Part shown: piece after piece, positions 16,663 to 26,097 of the stretch | Layout: the number at the start of each line of letters is the position of its first letter | Numbering within the stretch: position 1 is the first letter of the stretch | Assembly: GCF_000725805.1 (NCBI RefSeq) | Contig: NZ_JOFT01000019.1 | Location: forward strand, 124,001 to 188,000 | DNA: 64,000 nt | Direction of reading: 5' to 3' | Origin: Streptomyces xanthophaeus | GTDB lineage: Bacteria > Actinomycetota > Actinomycetes > Streptomycetales > Streptomycetaceae | The notes under the pieces: model-generated | Database searches by the model: none | Seen by the model: the letters and a program-made list of their open reading frames with translations, nothing else | Told to the model about the DNA's origin: nothing | Translations under genes and position numbers: made by a program

Positions 16663-17718
16663 CTACCGTTCGATGTCGCAGGGGCCCGCCGCGGCGGACA
16701 CGCAGGTCTGGATGAGGACGCCCGGCTCGGCCTCGGTGATCTCGCCAGTGCGCAGGTCGCGGACGGCTCCCGCCTTGAGCGGCGTGATGCAGCCGAAGCA
16801 GATGCCCATGCGGCACCCGGAGGGCATGAGCACGCCGGCCTCCTCGCCGACGTCCAGCAACGGCGTGGCGCCGTCCGCGTCGACGGTCTTGCCGGTGGCG
16901 CTGAACGTGACCTCGCCGCCGTCGCCGACGACGACGATGCTGGAGCGGAAGCGTTCCGTGTGCAGGCGCTCCTGTACGCCGTGCTCGGTCCAGTGCTTCT
17001 CGGCGGCGTCGAGCAGGCCCGCGGGCCCGCACGCCCAGGTCTCGCGCTCGGCCCAGTCGGGCACGAGTTCGTCGAGGCGGGCGATGTCGAGCATGCCGTC
17101 CGTGTCGGTGTGCACCTCGGTGAGCCGCAGCTTCTTGTCCGCGACCAGGTCGTGCAGTTCGTTGCGGAAGATCACGTCTTGCGGCCGTGGCGCGCTGTGG
17201 ACCATGACGACGTCGTCGAACTCGGTGTCGCGCAGCATGCCCATCACGGGCGTGATGCCGCTGCCGGCCGTCAGGTAGAGCACCTTGGCGGGCCTGGCCT
17301 GCGGCAGCACGAAGTCACCGGTCGGCTGGTCGAGCTGGATCAGCGTGCCCGGTTTCGCCCTGCGGACCAGGTGGTTGCTGACCTTGCCGTCCGGGATCGC
17401 CTTCACGGTGATCGTGACGCGGCCGTCCTGGCGGTCTGTCGGCGAGGTGAGGGAGTAGGCACGCCACAGGCGCACCCCGTCGACATCGACCCCGATCCGC
17501 ACGTACTGACCTGCTGTGTGGCCGCGCCAGCCCCGTCCCGGCCTGATCACGATGGTCGCGGCGTCACCCGTCTCGGGGTGCACGGCCTCGATGCGCCCAC
17601 GGAGGTCGGCGCCCGCACGCAGCGGGCTGACCAGGTCGAGGTAGTCCGACGGCAGCAGCGGCGTCGTGACCATCTCCAGCAGTTTCCACGCCCTGCTGCG
17701 GAGGGCTGCACTCGTCAT
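16663..17718 (-). CDS. Ferredoxin-type oxidoreductase, electron donor to the desaturase
   Basis: A 351-residue flavo-iron-sulfur reductase. Order of domains: FAD-binding (RAYSLTSP, about residues 90-97), NAD(P)-binding (YLTAGSGITPVMGML) and a C-terminal plant-type 2Fe-2S domain with CRMGICFGC and a later TCVS Cys. It passes electrons from NAD(P)H to the neighbouring desaturase, as Rv3230c does for DesA3 in mycobacteria. The ATG at 17718 fits the usual family start MTSAALRSRAWKLLE; an in-frame upstream GTG is less likely. It diverges from a PucR-like regulator gene. Confidence 0.92.
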   Translation of the reverse strand: MTSAALRSRAWKLLEMVTTPLLPSDYLDLVSPLRAGADLRGRIEAVHPETGDAATIVIRPGRGWRGHTAGQYVRIGVDVDGVRLWRAYSLTSPTDRQDGRVTITVKAIPDGKVSNHLVRRAKPGTLIQLDQPTGDFVLPQARPAKVLYLTAGSGITPVMGMLRDTEFDDVVMVHSAPRPQDVIFRNELHDLVADKKLRLTEVHTDTDGMLDIARLDELVPDWAERETWACGPAGLLDAAEKHWTEHGVQERLHTERFRSSIVVVGDGGEVTFSATGKTVDADGATPLLDVGEEAGVLMPSGCRMGICFGCITPLKAGAVRDLRTGEITEAEPGVLIQTCVSAAAGPCDIER

Positions 17719-17749
17719 GACTCCAGCTTGCTGCGCCTCAAGGCGTAAA

Positions 17750-17765
17750 GTCCTGACCACAGGAC
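17750..17765. promoter_or_regulatory. Inverted repeat between reductase and regulator genes
   Basis: GTCCTG-ACCA-CAGGAC is a perfect 6-base inverted repeat. It lies 32 bases upstream of the reductase start and 40 bases upstream of the regulator start. It is flanked on each side by GTAAA-like bases. The position suits an operator used by the divergently encoded regulator. Confidence 0.45.
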
Positions 17766-17805
17766 GTAAATCTGATCAGCTAGATTGTTCGCAGGGAACA
17801 AAATC

Positions 17806-18945
17806 GTGAGCCATGCAACCAGGAGGGCCAGCGAACTGGCCCTGGACGAGACGACGGTCACCGCACTTCGGGCCGCGCTGAAGGCCACCGCCGACGAGGT
17901 CGTCCAGGCGATCATCGACGAGGTCCCTCCCTATGCCAACGCCCTCTCGGGCCGCATGGGCGCCACCATCCGCAGATCCGTCCGTACCGCCCTGGGGCAC
18001 TACCTGGACCTCGCGAGCGGGAACGCCACAGGCGGCGACGCAGGTGACGCTGCCTACGAGCTGGGCCGCGGCGAGGTGCGCGACGGCCGTTCGATGGACG
18101 CCCTCCTCAGCGCCTACCGTGTCGGCGCCCGCGTGGCCTGGCGATGCCTGGCGGCGGGTGCCGTACCCGTAGGTCTGCCGGCCGCCGAGGTCGCCAAGTT
18201 CGCCGAGCTGACCTTCGCCTACATCGACGAGCTCTCTGCCGCGAGCGCCGCGGGCCACGCCGACGAACTGGCCGCCCGAGGCAGGGCCCACGAGCGGCAC
18301 CTGGAACACCTGGCGCGCGACCTCCTCGCCGACGCGAGCCCGGACGTGCTGGTGGCCTCCGTCCAACGGGCCGGGTGGAAACCTCCGGTTTCGCTGACCG
18401 CGGTCCTGCTGCCCGCTGCCCAGGCCCGGCCTGCCTACCGCGCGCTCGACCCGAGCACCCTCGTCCTCGACGATCTGCCGGACGCCACCGGTGTGCTGCT
18501 CGTCCCCGACGCCGACCGGCCCCATCTCCTGCGGCAGCTGACCGACCGCACCGCAGTGGTCGGCCCGGCCCGGCCATGGACGCGCGCGTCCGCCTCGTAC
18601 GCACGAGCGGCACGCGCACGCTCCCTCTCCGCCGATATCCGCGACACCGAGGACCACCTGCCCGAGCTGGTGCTGAGCGCTGACGCGGACGCGTTCGCCG
18701 ACCTGCGTGCCCGAGCCCTGGCACCGCTGCGGACCTTGCCTGTCGCGACGGCACGGCGGCTGGAGGAGACGTTGCGGGAGTGGCTGCTGCACCAGGGCAG
18801 GCGGGACGAGGTGGCGGCGGCGTTGTTCGTCCATCCCCAGACGGTCCGGTACCGGATGTCGCAGCTGCGCGAGCTGTTCCCGGATCTCGCATCGCCCCAG
18901 CGGGTCCTTGAACTGACGCTGGCGGTCGGTCTTCGGGCCGGCTGA
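17806..18945 (+). CDS. PucR/CdaR-type transcriptional regulator of the desaturase operon
   Basis: A 379-residue regulator. The N-terminal 170 residues form a helical RsbT/RsbRD-like sensory domain (GEVRDGRSMDALLSAYRVGA). The middle part is variable. The C-terminal helix-turn-helix of the PucR type is clear (VAAALFVHPQTVRYRMSQLR). Members of this group sit next to desaturase-reductase pairs in actinobacteria and control membrane lipid unsaturation. GTG 17806 is chosen because AGGGA lies about nine bases upstream; a TTG at 17785 is also in frame. It diverges from the reductase gene with an inverted repeat between. Confidence 0.85.
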   Translation: MSHATRRASELALDETTVTALRAALKATADEVVQAIIDEVPPYANALSGRMGATIRRSVRTALGHYLDLASGNATGGDAGDAAYELGRGEVRDGRSMDALLSAYRVGARVAWRCLAAGAVPVGLPAAEVAKFAELTFAYIDELSAASAAGHADELAARGRAHERHLEHLARDLLADASPDVLVASVQRAGWKPPVSLTAVLLPAAQARPAYRALDPSTLVLDDLPDATGVLLVPDADRPHLLRQLTDRTAVVGPARPWTRASASYARAARARSLSADIRDTEDHLPELVLSADADAFADLRARALAPLRTLPVATARRLEETLREWLLHQGRRDEVAAALFVHPQTVRYRMSQLRELFPDLASPQRVLELTLAVGLRAG

Positions 18946-19075
18946 CGCGTACGTCGACCGGCCACGACCGCTCCCGCGAGCCATCACCGCGCGTCGGTGG
19001 GTGCGGCCCTGGCACAGGGTTTCCGTGCCCCGGCTTCCCCGGGCGCCCGGCGCTTGACCGGCGTTAAATGGACGT

Positions 19076-20590
19076 ATGCCACGCAACAGCAGGCGGCTGA
19101 CGGTGGTCGCTGGGCTCGCCTTGGCGGCCGGGACCGTCGCTGCCGCACCGCCGCCGAGCCCCGATGGCTTCGACGTGGCGAGGGCCCTGGACACGCTGGA
19201 TTCGCAGGTGCAGGACGGCATGCGGCGCACCGGGGTGCCTGGTGTCGCGGTGGCGGTGGTCCACGACGACAAGGTCGTCTACCTCAAGGGCTTCGGTGTC
19301 CGCAGCACCGAAGCCCCGGGCGACAAGGTCGGCCCGGACACGGTCTTCCAGCTCGCCTCGGTGTCCAAACCGGTGGCCTCCACCGTCCTGGCGCAGGCCC
19401 TCGGCGCCGAGGGCTTCGACGCCCCGCTCAAGGGCATCACCCTCAAGGACCCGTGGGTCAGCTCGCACGTCACGGCGGCCGACCTGCTCTCGCACCGCTC
19501 GGGCCTGCCGGATCACTCCGGCGACCTCCTGGAGGACCTGGGCTACGACCAGGCGTACATCCTGTCGCACCTGCGCTACGAGCCCCTCAGCCCCTTCCGC
19601 ACCAGCTACGCGTACACCAACTTCGGCTTCACCGCGGCCGCCGAGGCCGTCGCCAAGGCCAAGGGCGTGCCCTGGGACAAGCTCTCCGAAGACCTGCTGT
19701 ACAAGCCCGCCGGGATGACGCACACCAGCTCCCGCTTCAGCGACTACGAGAAGGCGGCCGACCGCGCCCTGACCCACGTCAAGACCGCCGACGGCACCTG
19801 GAAGCCGCGCTACGTCCGAGACGCCGACGCGCAGACGGCGGCCGGCGGCGTCAGCTCCAACGCCCGGGACATGGCCCGCTGGCTACGCCTCCAGCTGGGC
19901 GGCGGAAAGATCGACGGCAAGCAGGTCATCAACGGCGACGGCCTGGCCGAGACCCACGTCCCGCACAGCATCAGCCAGCCGCCCGCCGCAGCGAACACCC
20001 AGCCCGGCTACTACGGCCTGGGCTGGAACGTGCGCTACGACGACCACGGACGCCTGCGCCTGAGCCACGCCGGCGCCTTCGCACTCGGCACCAACACCAA
20101 CGTCACCCTGGTCCCCGCCGAGAAGCTCGCCATCGTGGTGCTCACCAACGGCGCCCCCACGGGTCTCCCCGACACCGTCGCACTCAACTTCTTCGACACC
20201 GCCGAGTTCGGCAAGCCCAGCCGGGACTGGCTGCCCGTGGTGGCGGAGGTCTATGAGCAGCAGCTCGGCGAGGGCCGCTCGGAGACGGACTTCGCCAAGG
20301 CGCCCGCGGACCCGAAGCCGGCCCGCGCTGACAGCGCGTACACCGGGACGTACACCAACCCGTTCTACGGGCGGGCCACCGTCACGGCCGGCCCGGGCGG
20401 CGGGCTGGTGCTGCACCTGGGTCCGGCGCCGAAGGCGTTCCCCCTCACCCACTACGACGGGGACACCTTCAGCTTCGAGACCGTCGGCGAGAACGCCGTC
20501 GGCCGTACCGGGGTGACCTTCACCGACGGCAGGATGCGGGTGGAGTACCTGGACGCAGGCGGCCTCGGCACCTTCGAGGAGAGCAGCTAG
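19076..20590 (+). CDS. Secreted serine hydrolase, class C beta-lactamase fold
   Basis: A 504-residue secreted protein. An N-terminal signal peptide (VVAGLALAAGTVAAAP) precedes a penicillin-binding-protein-like domain. The active-site SVSK is at about residues 95-98, the second motif YTN at 180-182, and a HAG-type third motif appears late (LSHAGAF). The last 110 residues form an extra beta domain typical of this group. It could be a D-aminopeptidase, esterase or beta-lactamase-like hydrolase acting in the wall; the substrate is not evident. No operon partners. Confidence 0.87.
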   Translation: MPRNSRRLTVVAGLALAAGTVAAAPPPSPDGFDVARALDTLDSQVQDGMRRTGVPGVAVAVVHDDKVVYLKGFGVRSTEAPGDKVGPDTVFQLASVSKPVASTVLAQALGAEGFDAPLKGITLKDPWVSSHVTAADLLSHRSGLPDHSGDLLEDLGYDQAYILSHLRYEPLSPFRTSYAYTNFGFTAAAEAVAKAKGVPWDKLSEDLLYKPAGMTHTSSRFSDYEKAADRALTHVKTADGTWKPRYVRDADAQTAAGGVSSNARDMARWLRLQLGGGKIDGKQVINGDGLAETHVPHSISQPPAAANTQPGYYGLGWNVRYDDHGRLRLSHAGAFALGTNTNVTLVPAEKLAIVVLTNGAPTGLPDTVALNFFDTAEFGKPSRDWLPVVAEVYEQQLGEGRSETDFAKAPADPKPARADSAYTGTYTNPFYGRATVTAGPGGGLVLHLGPAPKAFPLTHYDGDTFSFETVGENAVGRTGVTFTDGRMRVEYLDAGGLGTFEESS

Positions 20591-20876
20591 CCGGGCTGCG
20601 AGAAGGATGCGCACGTCGGTACAGCACCAGGCCGGTCCCGCCAGGGCCGCGAGGGCCTTCGGCTTGCGGACGAACGGTCAGTGCACGGTGATCCCTTGCC
20701 CGTGGTGGACCCCGCCGTCCGCGTTGGCGGAAGCGGTGGAACACCACGCTGGAACCTGATCTGATGGTCCGTTGGGTCGTGTCGGTGTTCGCGCAGGTCG
20801 GCGATTTGGGGGCACCGGGCAACTGCGAATCTGCACGCACGTCTGCGAGCACGCCGACAGCCGAGGAGGGGGAGAG

Positions 20877-22085
20877 ATGAGCAGACCAGGACGTCCGCCG
20901 GGCCCGTTGAAGGGCCGTACACCCGAAGCCAACGCCCTCGCGCGGTTCCTGCGGGAGCTGACAGCCGAGGACACCGTCAGCCAGCTCGAAGAACGTCACC
21001 GGCTGAGCAGGAGCGTGTGGAGCGAGTACCGCTCCGGAGCGAAGATCATCCCCCTTGCGCGGCTCAACCAGATCATCGAGAACCGCTACCCCCGCGACGC
21101 CCGCACCAGAACGGACAAGCTCCAGCAGGCGCGCCGCCTCCACACCGCTGCGACGACCGCTGCCTCTGCACCGGCCCCCACGCCGGCCACCCCTCCGACG
21201 CCGATGCCGGTCATCCTCCCCGGCCCCCTGCCCACGACCCGACCCGAGGAAGCCACCTCACCAGCGGGCTCGGCGGCCCTGCCGCAGCCCGGGCACCGGG
21301 CCGTCGACGCGCCGGACATCAGCCCGCCACCGCGCGAACGGCGGTCACCGGCCTCCGGGCGCGCACCGCGGACCGGGCGCGCACCGCGGACCGGGCGCCG
21401 GGGACGCTGGAGCGCCCCCGCGCAGTGGGCCGCACTCGCGGCCTTGGTCGCCGTACTGGTGATCGCCAACCATTACGGCGGCTCGTCGCAGACGTCCGAC
21501 GAGGCCTCCTCACCCGGAGACACAGCGCAAGAACAGCCGATCTCAGCACCTGCCCCGCCGAACCCCTCCGCCACACTGCCGCCGTCGAGTTCTGCGCCAC
21601 AGTCACCCCCACCGGTGCCGTCCGGCTGGCATGTCGTGCGGGCGAATGCGCTCCGCCTCGCCGTCGCCGTACCCGACGGCTGGAGACCGGACGTCGACAA
21701 CGCGCTCCAGTCCACCTGGGTCTCACCCGACGACCGCTACGTGATCGGGGTGAAACGGGACGACACCAACGGTCACACCGCCCAGACGGCCGCCCGAGGA
21801 CAACTCGCCTGGTACGCCAAGACGGAGGAGTCGAAGATGGTGGCCCTGACCGCAAGCACCCACGCGGACACACACGGCGAAAAGGAAGCCGCACGGCTGG
21901 AGCTGGACTACCACTGGCCCGCCCGGGAGACCCCCTGCCATCGGACCGAACTCTTCGTCGCCGGCGACGGCGGACAGGTCTACCAGCTCCTCGTCAACGA
22001 CCAGCAGTACGACGAGACGTCCTCGGACCTCCCGCAACTCCTCTCCACCGCCCGCGCCCAGTGGCGCACGGACCTCACCGACTGA
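20877..22085 (+). CDS. HTH - membrane - extracellular domain protein
   Basis: A 402-residue protein starting at ATG 20877 after GGAGGGGGAGAG. Residues 10-85 resemble an N-terminal helix-turn-helix module of actinobacterial proteins (LEERHRLSRSVWSEYRSG). A Pro/Ala/Arg-rich linker follows, containing a tandem 18-base duplication near 21357-21391 (GRAPRT repeated). One membrane helix (AALAALVAVLVIANHYG) and a C-terminal domain of about 150 residues (WHVVRANALRLAVAVPDGWR) follow. The plan suggests that a cytoplasmic DNA- or protein-binding head is tethered to an outer sensing domain. The target is unknown. Confidence 0.72.
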   Translation: MSRPGRPPGPLKGRTPEANALARFLRELTAEDTVSQLEERHRLSRSVWSEYRSGAKIIPLARLNQIIENRYPRDARTRTDKLQQARRLHTAATTAASAPAPTPATPPTPMPVILPGPLPTTRPEEATSPAGSAALPQPGHRAVDAPDISPPPRERRSPASGRAPRTGRAPRTGRRGRWSAPAQWAALAALVAVLVIANHYGGSSQTSDEASSPGDTAQEQPISAPAPPNPSATLPPSSSAPQSPPPVPSGWHVVRANALRLAVAVPDGWRPDVDNALQSTWVSPDDRYVIGVKRDDTNGHTAQTAARGQLAWYAKTEESKMVALTASTHADTHGEKEAARLELDYHWPARETPCHRTELFVAGDGGQVYQLLVNDQQYDETSSDLPQLLSTARAQWRTDLTD

Positions 22086-22096
22086 CCACGGCCGGA

Positions 22097-22351
22097 CGGG
22101 ATGCGTTCTATCGGCCGGCCTCGCGGTGTGCGGAAGGGCAGGTAGCTGTCCTCCCAGTAGTCCTGCAGGTCCAGGGCGGTGCCGTGCGGGAGTTCTGCGA
22201 GCAGTTCAAGCGGTACGGATTCCCGTCCTGCGAGCTGGTGGTCGGCGGCCACGGAAAGGGGCGCCTGCGAGACATGCAGACGCTGTGCTGTGCGGCCGGA
22301 GTGCAGCTCCTCGGCCAGCACCAGGAAGATTTCGATGTCCCGCAGCTCCAC
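22097..22351 (-). pseudogene. LysR-family regulator relic with internal deletion
   Basis: From a GTG at 22351 the frame reads ELRDIEIFLVLAEELHSGRT and AQRLHVSQAPLS, a normal LysR helix-turn-helix start. It then jumps to HQLAGRESVPLELLAELP and YWEDSYLPFRTPRGRP, which belong to the effector-binding domain about 120 residues further on in intact members. The 3' part is missing. It is an in-frame deletion relic and cannot form a working regulator. Intact relatives often diverge from an alpha/beta hydrolase gene, and one lies just to the right. Confidence 0.75.
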
Positions 22352-22444
22352 CTGTTCCCGGTCCTCCTTCGACAACCCAGCGGATATCGAACCGCGCACA
22401 AGTGGCTCTTGATCTAAGGCGCGAACTACAAGATCGTTTGGGGC

Positions 22445-22684
22445 ATGCTGTCACGCGTCCAAGGCGCCCTGCTCGCACGGCCGGACGGGCGGAGGAAGCT
22501 GGGCCAGCCCGTCGACGCGCTGACCCGCGGCCTGGGCGGCTACCTCAAGCACGAGGAGGAAGCGGCGCTCCCGCTGGTCCAGCAGGTGCTGGACACCTAC
22601 GAGTGGGCCTGCTGGGGCTCGCTGGCCTCATGGGCCCTGGACCACCCTGCCGATCCCGCGTCGGACCTCGGAGTGATCGCGTAG
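22445..22684 (+). pseudogene. Hemerythrin-type protein fragment
   Basis: The 79-residue frame contains DALTRGLGGYLKHEEEAALP and LVQQVLDTYEW, which match the C-terminal half of actinobacterial hemerythrin HHE-domain proteins (the HEEE-type iron ligand region). The N-terminal helices with the other histidines are missing, and the end also appears altered. It is probably a remnant left by the same rearrangement that damaged the LysR gene. Confidence 0.6.
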
Positions 22685-22780
22685 GCCGCCGGCAAGCCCA
22701 CGCAACCCGTACGTCCCCCGCACCCGGGGGCCTCGCAATGGCCGTCGCTGCCCCGCGGCGGCCGGAAAGTGAAGAACAAG

Positions 22781-23653
22781 ATGACGCAACCGACGTTCGT
22801 ACTCGTGCACGGAGCATTCGCGAACTCCTTCTCCTTCGCGCCCCTTCAGGCCGAACTCGGTCTCCTCGGCCACCGCTCCGTCGCCGTCGACCTGCCCGGC
22901 CACGGCTTCCAGGCGACCTTCACCCACGCCTACCAGGCACCGCAGGACCCCGCGGGCCTCGCGAGCGCGCCCGGCTCGATCAAGGGCGTCACGCTCGCCG
23001 ACAACGTCGCGCACCTGACGGGGATCCTCGAACGAGCCAAGCGGAACGGCCCCGTGATCCTCGTCGCCCACAGCCGCGGCGGTGCCACGGTCACGGCTGC
23101 GGCCAACGCGCGCCCCGACCTGATCGACCGCATCGTCTACGTCTCGGCCTGGTGCCCGGTCCGGCTCGACGTGGGTGACTACTACGCCGAGCCGGAGATG
23201 GCCGGAGTCGACCCCGCCGCCTTCGCTTCGGCACTGGCCGGGAACCCTGCCGAGCTCGGCCTGCTCCGCGTCAACTTCCGCACCGCCGACCCGGACTCGC
23301 TCGCTGCGTTCAAGTCGGCCTTCTTCGCGGACGGCACCGACGAGCAGTTCCTCACCTTCCTCAACACCTTCCAGCCGGACGAGAACCTGGACGTAGGCGG
23401 CCCCGCCGACCGGGCACAGGCCGCGACCTGGGGCACCATTCCCAAGACCTACGTTCGCCTGGCCGACGACGCGAGCCTGCCGCTCGCCCTCCAGGACCGC
23501 CTGATCCGCGAAGGCAACGAGTTGACGCCTGACAACCCGTACGACGTCCGCACGCTGGAGGGCAGCCACCTGAAATGGCTGGTCGACCCCGCGCCGGCGG
23601 CCCGCATCCTGGGCGAACTCGCCACCCTCCCCGCCCCGGCCGCTCAGGAGTGA
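22781..23653 (+). CDS. Alpha/beta hydrolase
   Basis: A 290-residue cytoplasmic alpha/beta hydrolase. It begins with the oxyanion-hole strand FVLVHGAFANSFSF, carries the nucleophile elbow VAHSRGG at about residue 95, and the catalytic His lies in LEGSHLKWL near the end. The group includes esterases and related hydrolases of small molecules; the substrate cannot be told. ATG 22781 is used; GTG 22769 is an alternative four codons earlier. It converges closely on the next gene (28 bases between stops). Confidence 0.87.
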   Translation: MTQPTFVLVHGAFANSFSFAPLQAELGLLGHRSVAVDLPGHGFQATFTHAYQAPQDPAGLASAPGSIKGVTLADNVAHLTGILERAKRNGPVILVAHSRGGATVTAAANARPDLIDRIVYVSAWCPVRLDVGDYYAEPEMAGVDPAAFASALAGNPAELGLLRVNFRTADPDSLAAFKSAFFADGTDEQFLTFLNTFQPDENLDVGGPADRAQAATWGTIPKTYVRLADDASLPLALQDRLIREGNELTPDNPYDVRTLEGSHLKWLVDPAPAARILGELATLPAPAAQE

Positions 23654-23681
23654 CCGGAACGGGGTGAACGGTCCGGCGGGT

Positions 23682-25271
23682 TCACGGCGCCGGCGACCCC
23701 TGCGGGTCCTGGTCGCGTGGCGGACTCTGACAGGTCACGTCCCTCGCGGGGAGCCGGCCCGTGGTGAGGTAGGTGTCGACGAGGTCGTTGGCACAGGAGG
23801 TGGGGTCGCTGAGGTACACGCCGTGGCCCTGCCCGCCCTTCGCCAGCACCATCCGCGAGCCCTTCAGGGCGCGGTGCAGGCCCTGACCGCTGCTGAGCGG
23901 GGTCATCGGATCCCACTCGTTCTGCACGGTCAGCACCCGTGCCCGCTGCGTCATGGGCGTCGCGGCCTCCAGCGGCGGCTGCCAGAAGGCGCAGGGCTTG
24001 ATGTTCGACGAGAAGTCCCCGTACAGCGGGTACTTCACCTTGTCCTGGACCGCGTCCCGCGCGTACTGCGCGGGGTCGCGCGGCCAGTTCTCCGTGTCCC
24101 CGCACACCACGGACCAGTAGACGGCGGTGGCGTTGTCGCCGGGGGCGGCCGCCCGGGCGGGCCCGCTGCCCGGCGCCGGGGCGGCCTCCGTGTCGGCATC
24201 CGACCCGGCGGCCACCCCGGAGCCGGCGATGAGCCTCTTCACGTCCGGCACCCCGGCGTCCGCCGGCAGGGGTGTCCGCTCGGCCGCGGCTTTGAGGGAC
24301 CTCGTGATGATCGAGGCCTCGACGGGGGAGTAGAACACTCCCGGGTCCCGGATCTCGTCACCCGTGACCTTCTGCCCGAAGTAGTCGATCGGCTCCCGGT
24401 CCGCGCGCGCCACCAGTGCCCAGAACGTGCCGGACACCGCCTCGGGGGTCGCGCCGAGGCCGTATTCGGCCGAACGCTCAGCCGCCCAGTGAGTCCACCG
24501 CTCGAAGGCCGGCCCGGAGCTGGTCGCCCACACCTGGTACATGCCGCGCCAGATGCGGTGCGGGTCCACCCCGCTGTCCAGCACGAAGCGGTCCGTCCGC
24601 TGCGGGAACATCTGGGAGTACACCGCGCCGAGGTAGGTCCCGTACGAGTAGCCCAGGTACGAGATCTTGCGCTCGCCAAGTGCGGCGCGGATCACGTCCA
24701 AGTCGCGGGCCGTGTTTCGGGTGGTGATGTACGGGAGCACGTCACCGGCCTTCTCGCGGCACTTGTCCGCGACGCTGCGCGCCCAGGCCACGTCCGAGGC
24801 GAAGCGCTCGGGCCGGTACGCCCCGCCGATGCCCGTCTCGGTCTGGTTCAGCCCGCAGGTGACCGGGCTGCTGGCCCCGACGCCGCGCGGGTCGAAGCCG
24901 ATGAGGTCGTAGCGGTCCCGTACGTCCTTGGGCATCTCCGTGCTCATCCGCATCGGCCGGTAGAGTCCGCTGGCGCCGGGGCCGCCCGGGTTGAGGAGCA
25001 GGACGCCGTGCCGCTTGGCCGGGTTCTCGCTCTTCACCCGGGATATCGCGAGGTCGATCGTGGGGCCCTGGGGGCGCTTGTAGTCGAGCGGGACCTTGAG
25101 GGCCGCGCACTCGTAGGTCGCCGGTTTGTCTGCGCTGCAGCGGTGCCAGGAGGGCTTCTGGTTCATGTACTCGGGGGTGGACGGGGCAGCGGATGCCTGG
25201 GGAACGGCCAGCTGGGACAGGGTGGTTGCGATGAGTCCGGCAGTCGCTAACAGCGGCGGGAGGCGCTTCAT
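23682..25271 (-). CDS. Secreted tripeptidyl-aminopeptidase-type alpha/beta hydrolase
   Basis: A 529-residue exported peptidase of the TAP / SlpD-E family, which removes tripeptides from protein N-termini outside the cell. It has a signal peptide (LLATAGLIATTLSQLA, then ASA), the NPGGPGASG oxyanion segment, the nucleophile GYSYG, and a C-terminal TAP domain with the active-site His in GGQGHGVYL. A disordered Ala/Pro/Gly insert lies at about residues 355-390. The ATG at 25271 follows AGGGGA about 12 bases upstream. It is a stand-alone gene. Confidence 0.9.
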   Translation of the reverse strand: MKRLPPLLATAGLIATTLSQLAVPQASAAPSTPEYMNQKPSWHRCSADKPATYECAALKVPLDYKRPQGPTIDLAISRVKSENPAKRHGVLLLNPGGPGASGLYRPMRMSTEMPKDVRDRYDLIGFDPRGVGASSPVTCGLNQTETGIGGAYRPERFASDVAWARSVADKCREKAGDVLPYITTRNTARDLDVIRAALGERKISYLGYSYGTYLGAVYSQMFPQRTDRFVLDSGVDPHRIWRGMYQVWATSSGPAFERWTHWAAERSAEYGLGATPEAVSGTFWALVARADREPIDYFGQKVTGDEIRDPGVFYSPVEASIITRSLKAAAERTPLPADAGVPDVKRLIAGSGVAAGSDADTEAAPAPGSGPARAAAPGDNATAVYWSVVCGDTENWPRDPAQYARDAVQDKVKYPLYGDFSSNIKPCAFWQPPLEAATPMTQRARVLTVQNEWDPMTPLSSGQGLHRALKGSRMVLAKGGQGHGVYLSDPTSCANDLVDTYLTTGRLPARDVTCQSPPRDQDPQGSPAP

Positions 25272-25487
25272 ACGTGCGGTGTCCCCTCTTGCGGAGATTG
25301 CGTGCCTGCCCACCGTGTTGCATCGGCGGGCGGGGCGAATCCCCCGTAAGGGCCACTCCTTGTACACCTCACGTACCACGCGATATCCGGACAGTTGGCC
25401 GACGCGCGGCAGTGAGCCCGGACTTGCCTTGGGCCGGCCGCGGCCCGCCGAGGAGACCCTCGGCCGGCTGGTCCGGGCAGAGGACGG

Positions 25488-25952
25488 TCAGCGCTCCACT
25501 GCGTTGCCGGACACCAGCCGGAGGGCATCGATCTCGGCCCAGACGGCCTTGCCGTCCGCGTGTGTCTGCGCGCCCCACCGGTCGGACAGCCGGTCCACGA
25601 TGTACAGACCGTGGCCGCCCGGGACGCCGCGCTGCGGGGTTGCACGGCGGGTGGGCAGGGCCGTTGTGCCGTCGTAGACCTCGATGCGCAGGGTATTCCC
25701 GGCCGTGAGGACGAGTTCGCGGCAACCGCCGGCGTGCAGGGCCGCGTTGGTGAGCAGCTCGGACACGAGGAGCAGGGCGTCCTCGGCGGCCTCGGTCCCG
25801 TCCCACTCCCAGTCGCGCAGGGCGCGGTGCGTGAACTCGCGGCCCTTGGAGACAGGGCTGGGAATGCCCGTCAGGGCGAGCCGACGGCGCTGTCCCGCGG
25901 CAGGAAGGCCGGCACTCACTGGATCGCCCGTCCCCGGTTCTCTGGTCTGCAC
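25488..25952 (-). CDS. RsbW-like ATP-binding (anti-sigma kinase) protein
   Basis: A 154-residue protein with a GHKL ATPase fold of the HATPase_c_2 type. The N-box is LLLVSELLTNAALHA and the G1/G2 loops are EVYDGTTALP and GGHGLYIVDRLS. Such proteins bind and phosphorylate STAS antagonists and can hold sigma factors. The N-box Glu and Asn are present, so kinase activity is possible. The start is GTG 25952. It is the first of two ATPase genes reading away from the hybrid kinase gene. Confidence 0.85.
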   Translation of the reverse strand: MQTREPGTGDPVSAGLPAAGQRRRLALTGIPSPVSKGREFTHRALRDWEWDGTEAAEDALLLVSELLTNAALHAGGCRELVLTAGNTLRIEVYDGTTALPTRRATPQRGVPGGHGLYIVDRLSDRWGAQTHADGKAVWAEIDALRLVSGNAVER

Positions 25953-26097
25953 TGTGGCCCCACCCCCGTGTCCGCCCCTCTCCGGTGCCAGCGCCCTGCC
26001 CGCAAACGGCAGCTGCTGGGGTCCCGGGCCGATCCGTAGACCTCCTGCGGTACAGGACGCCCGCGCATCGTCGTGACAGTGTAGGTGACCCCTCGTC

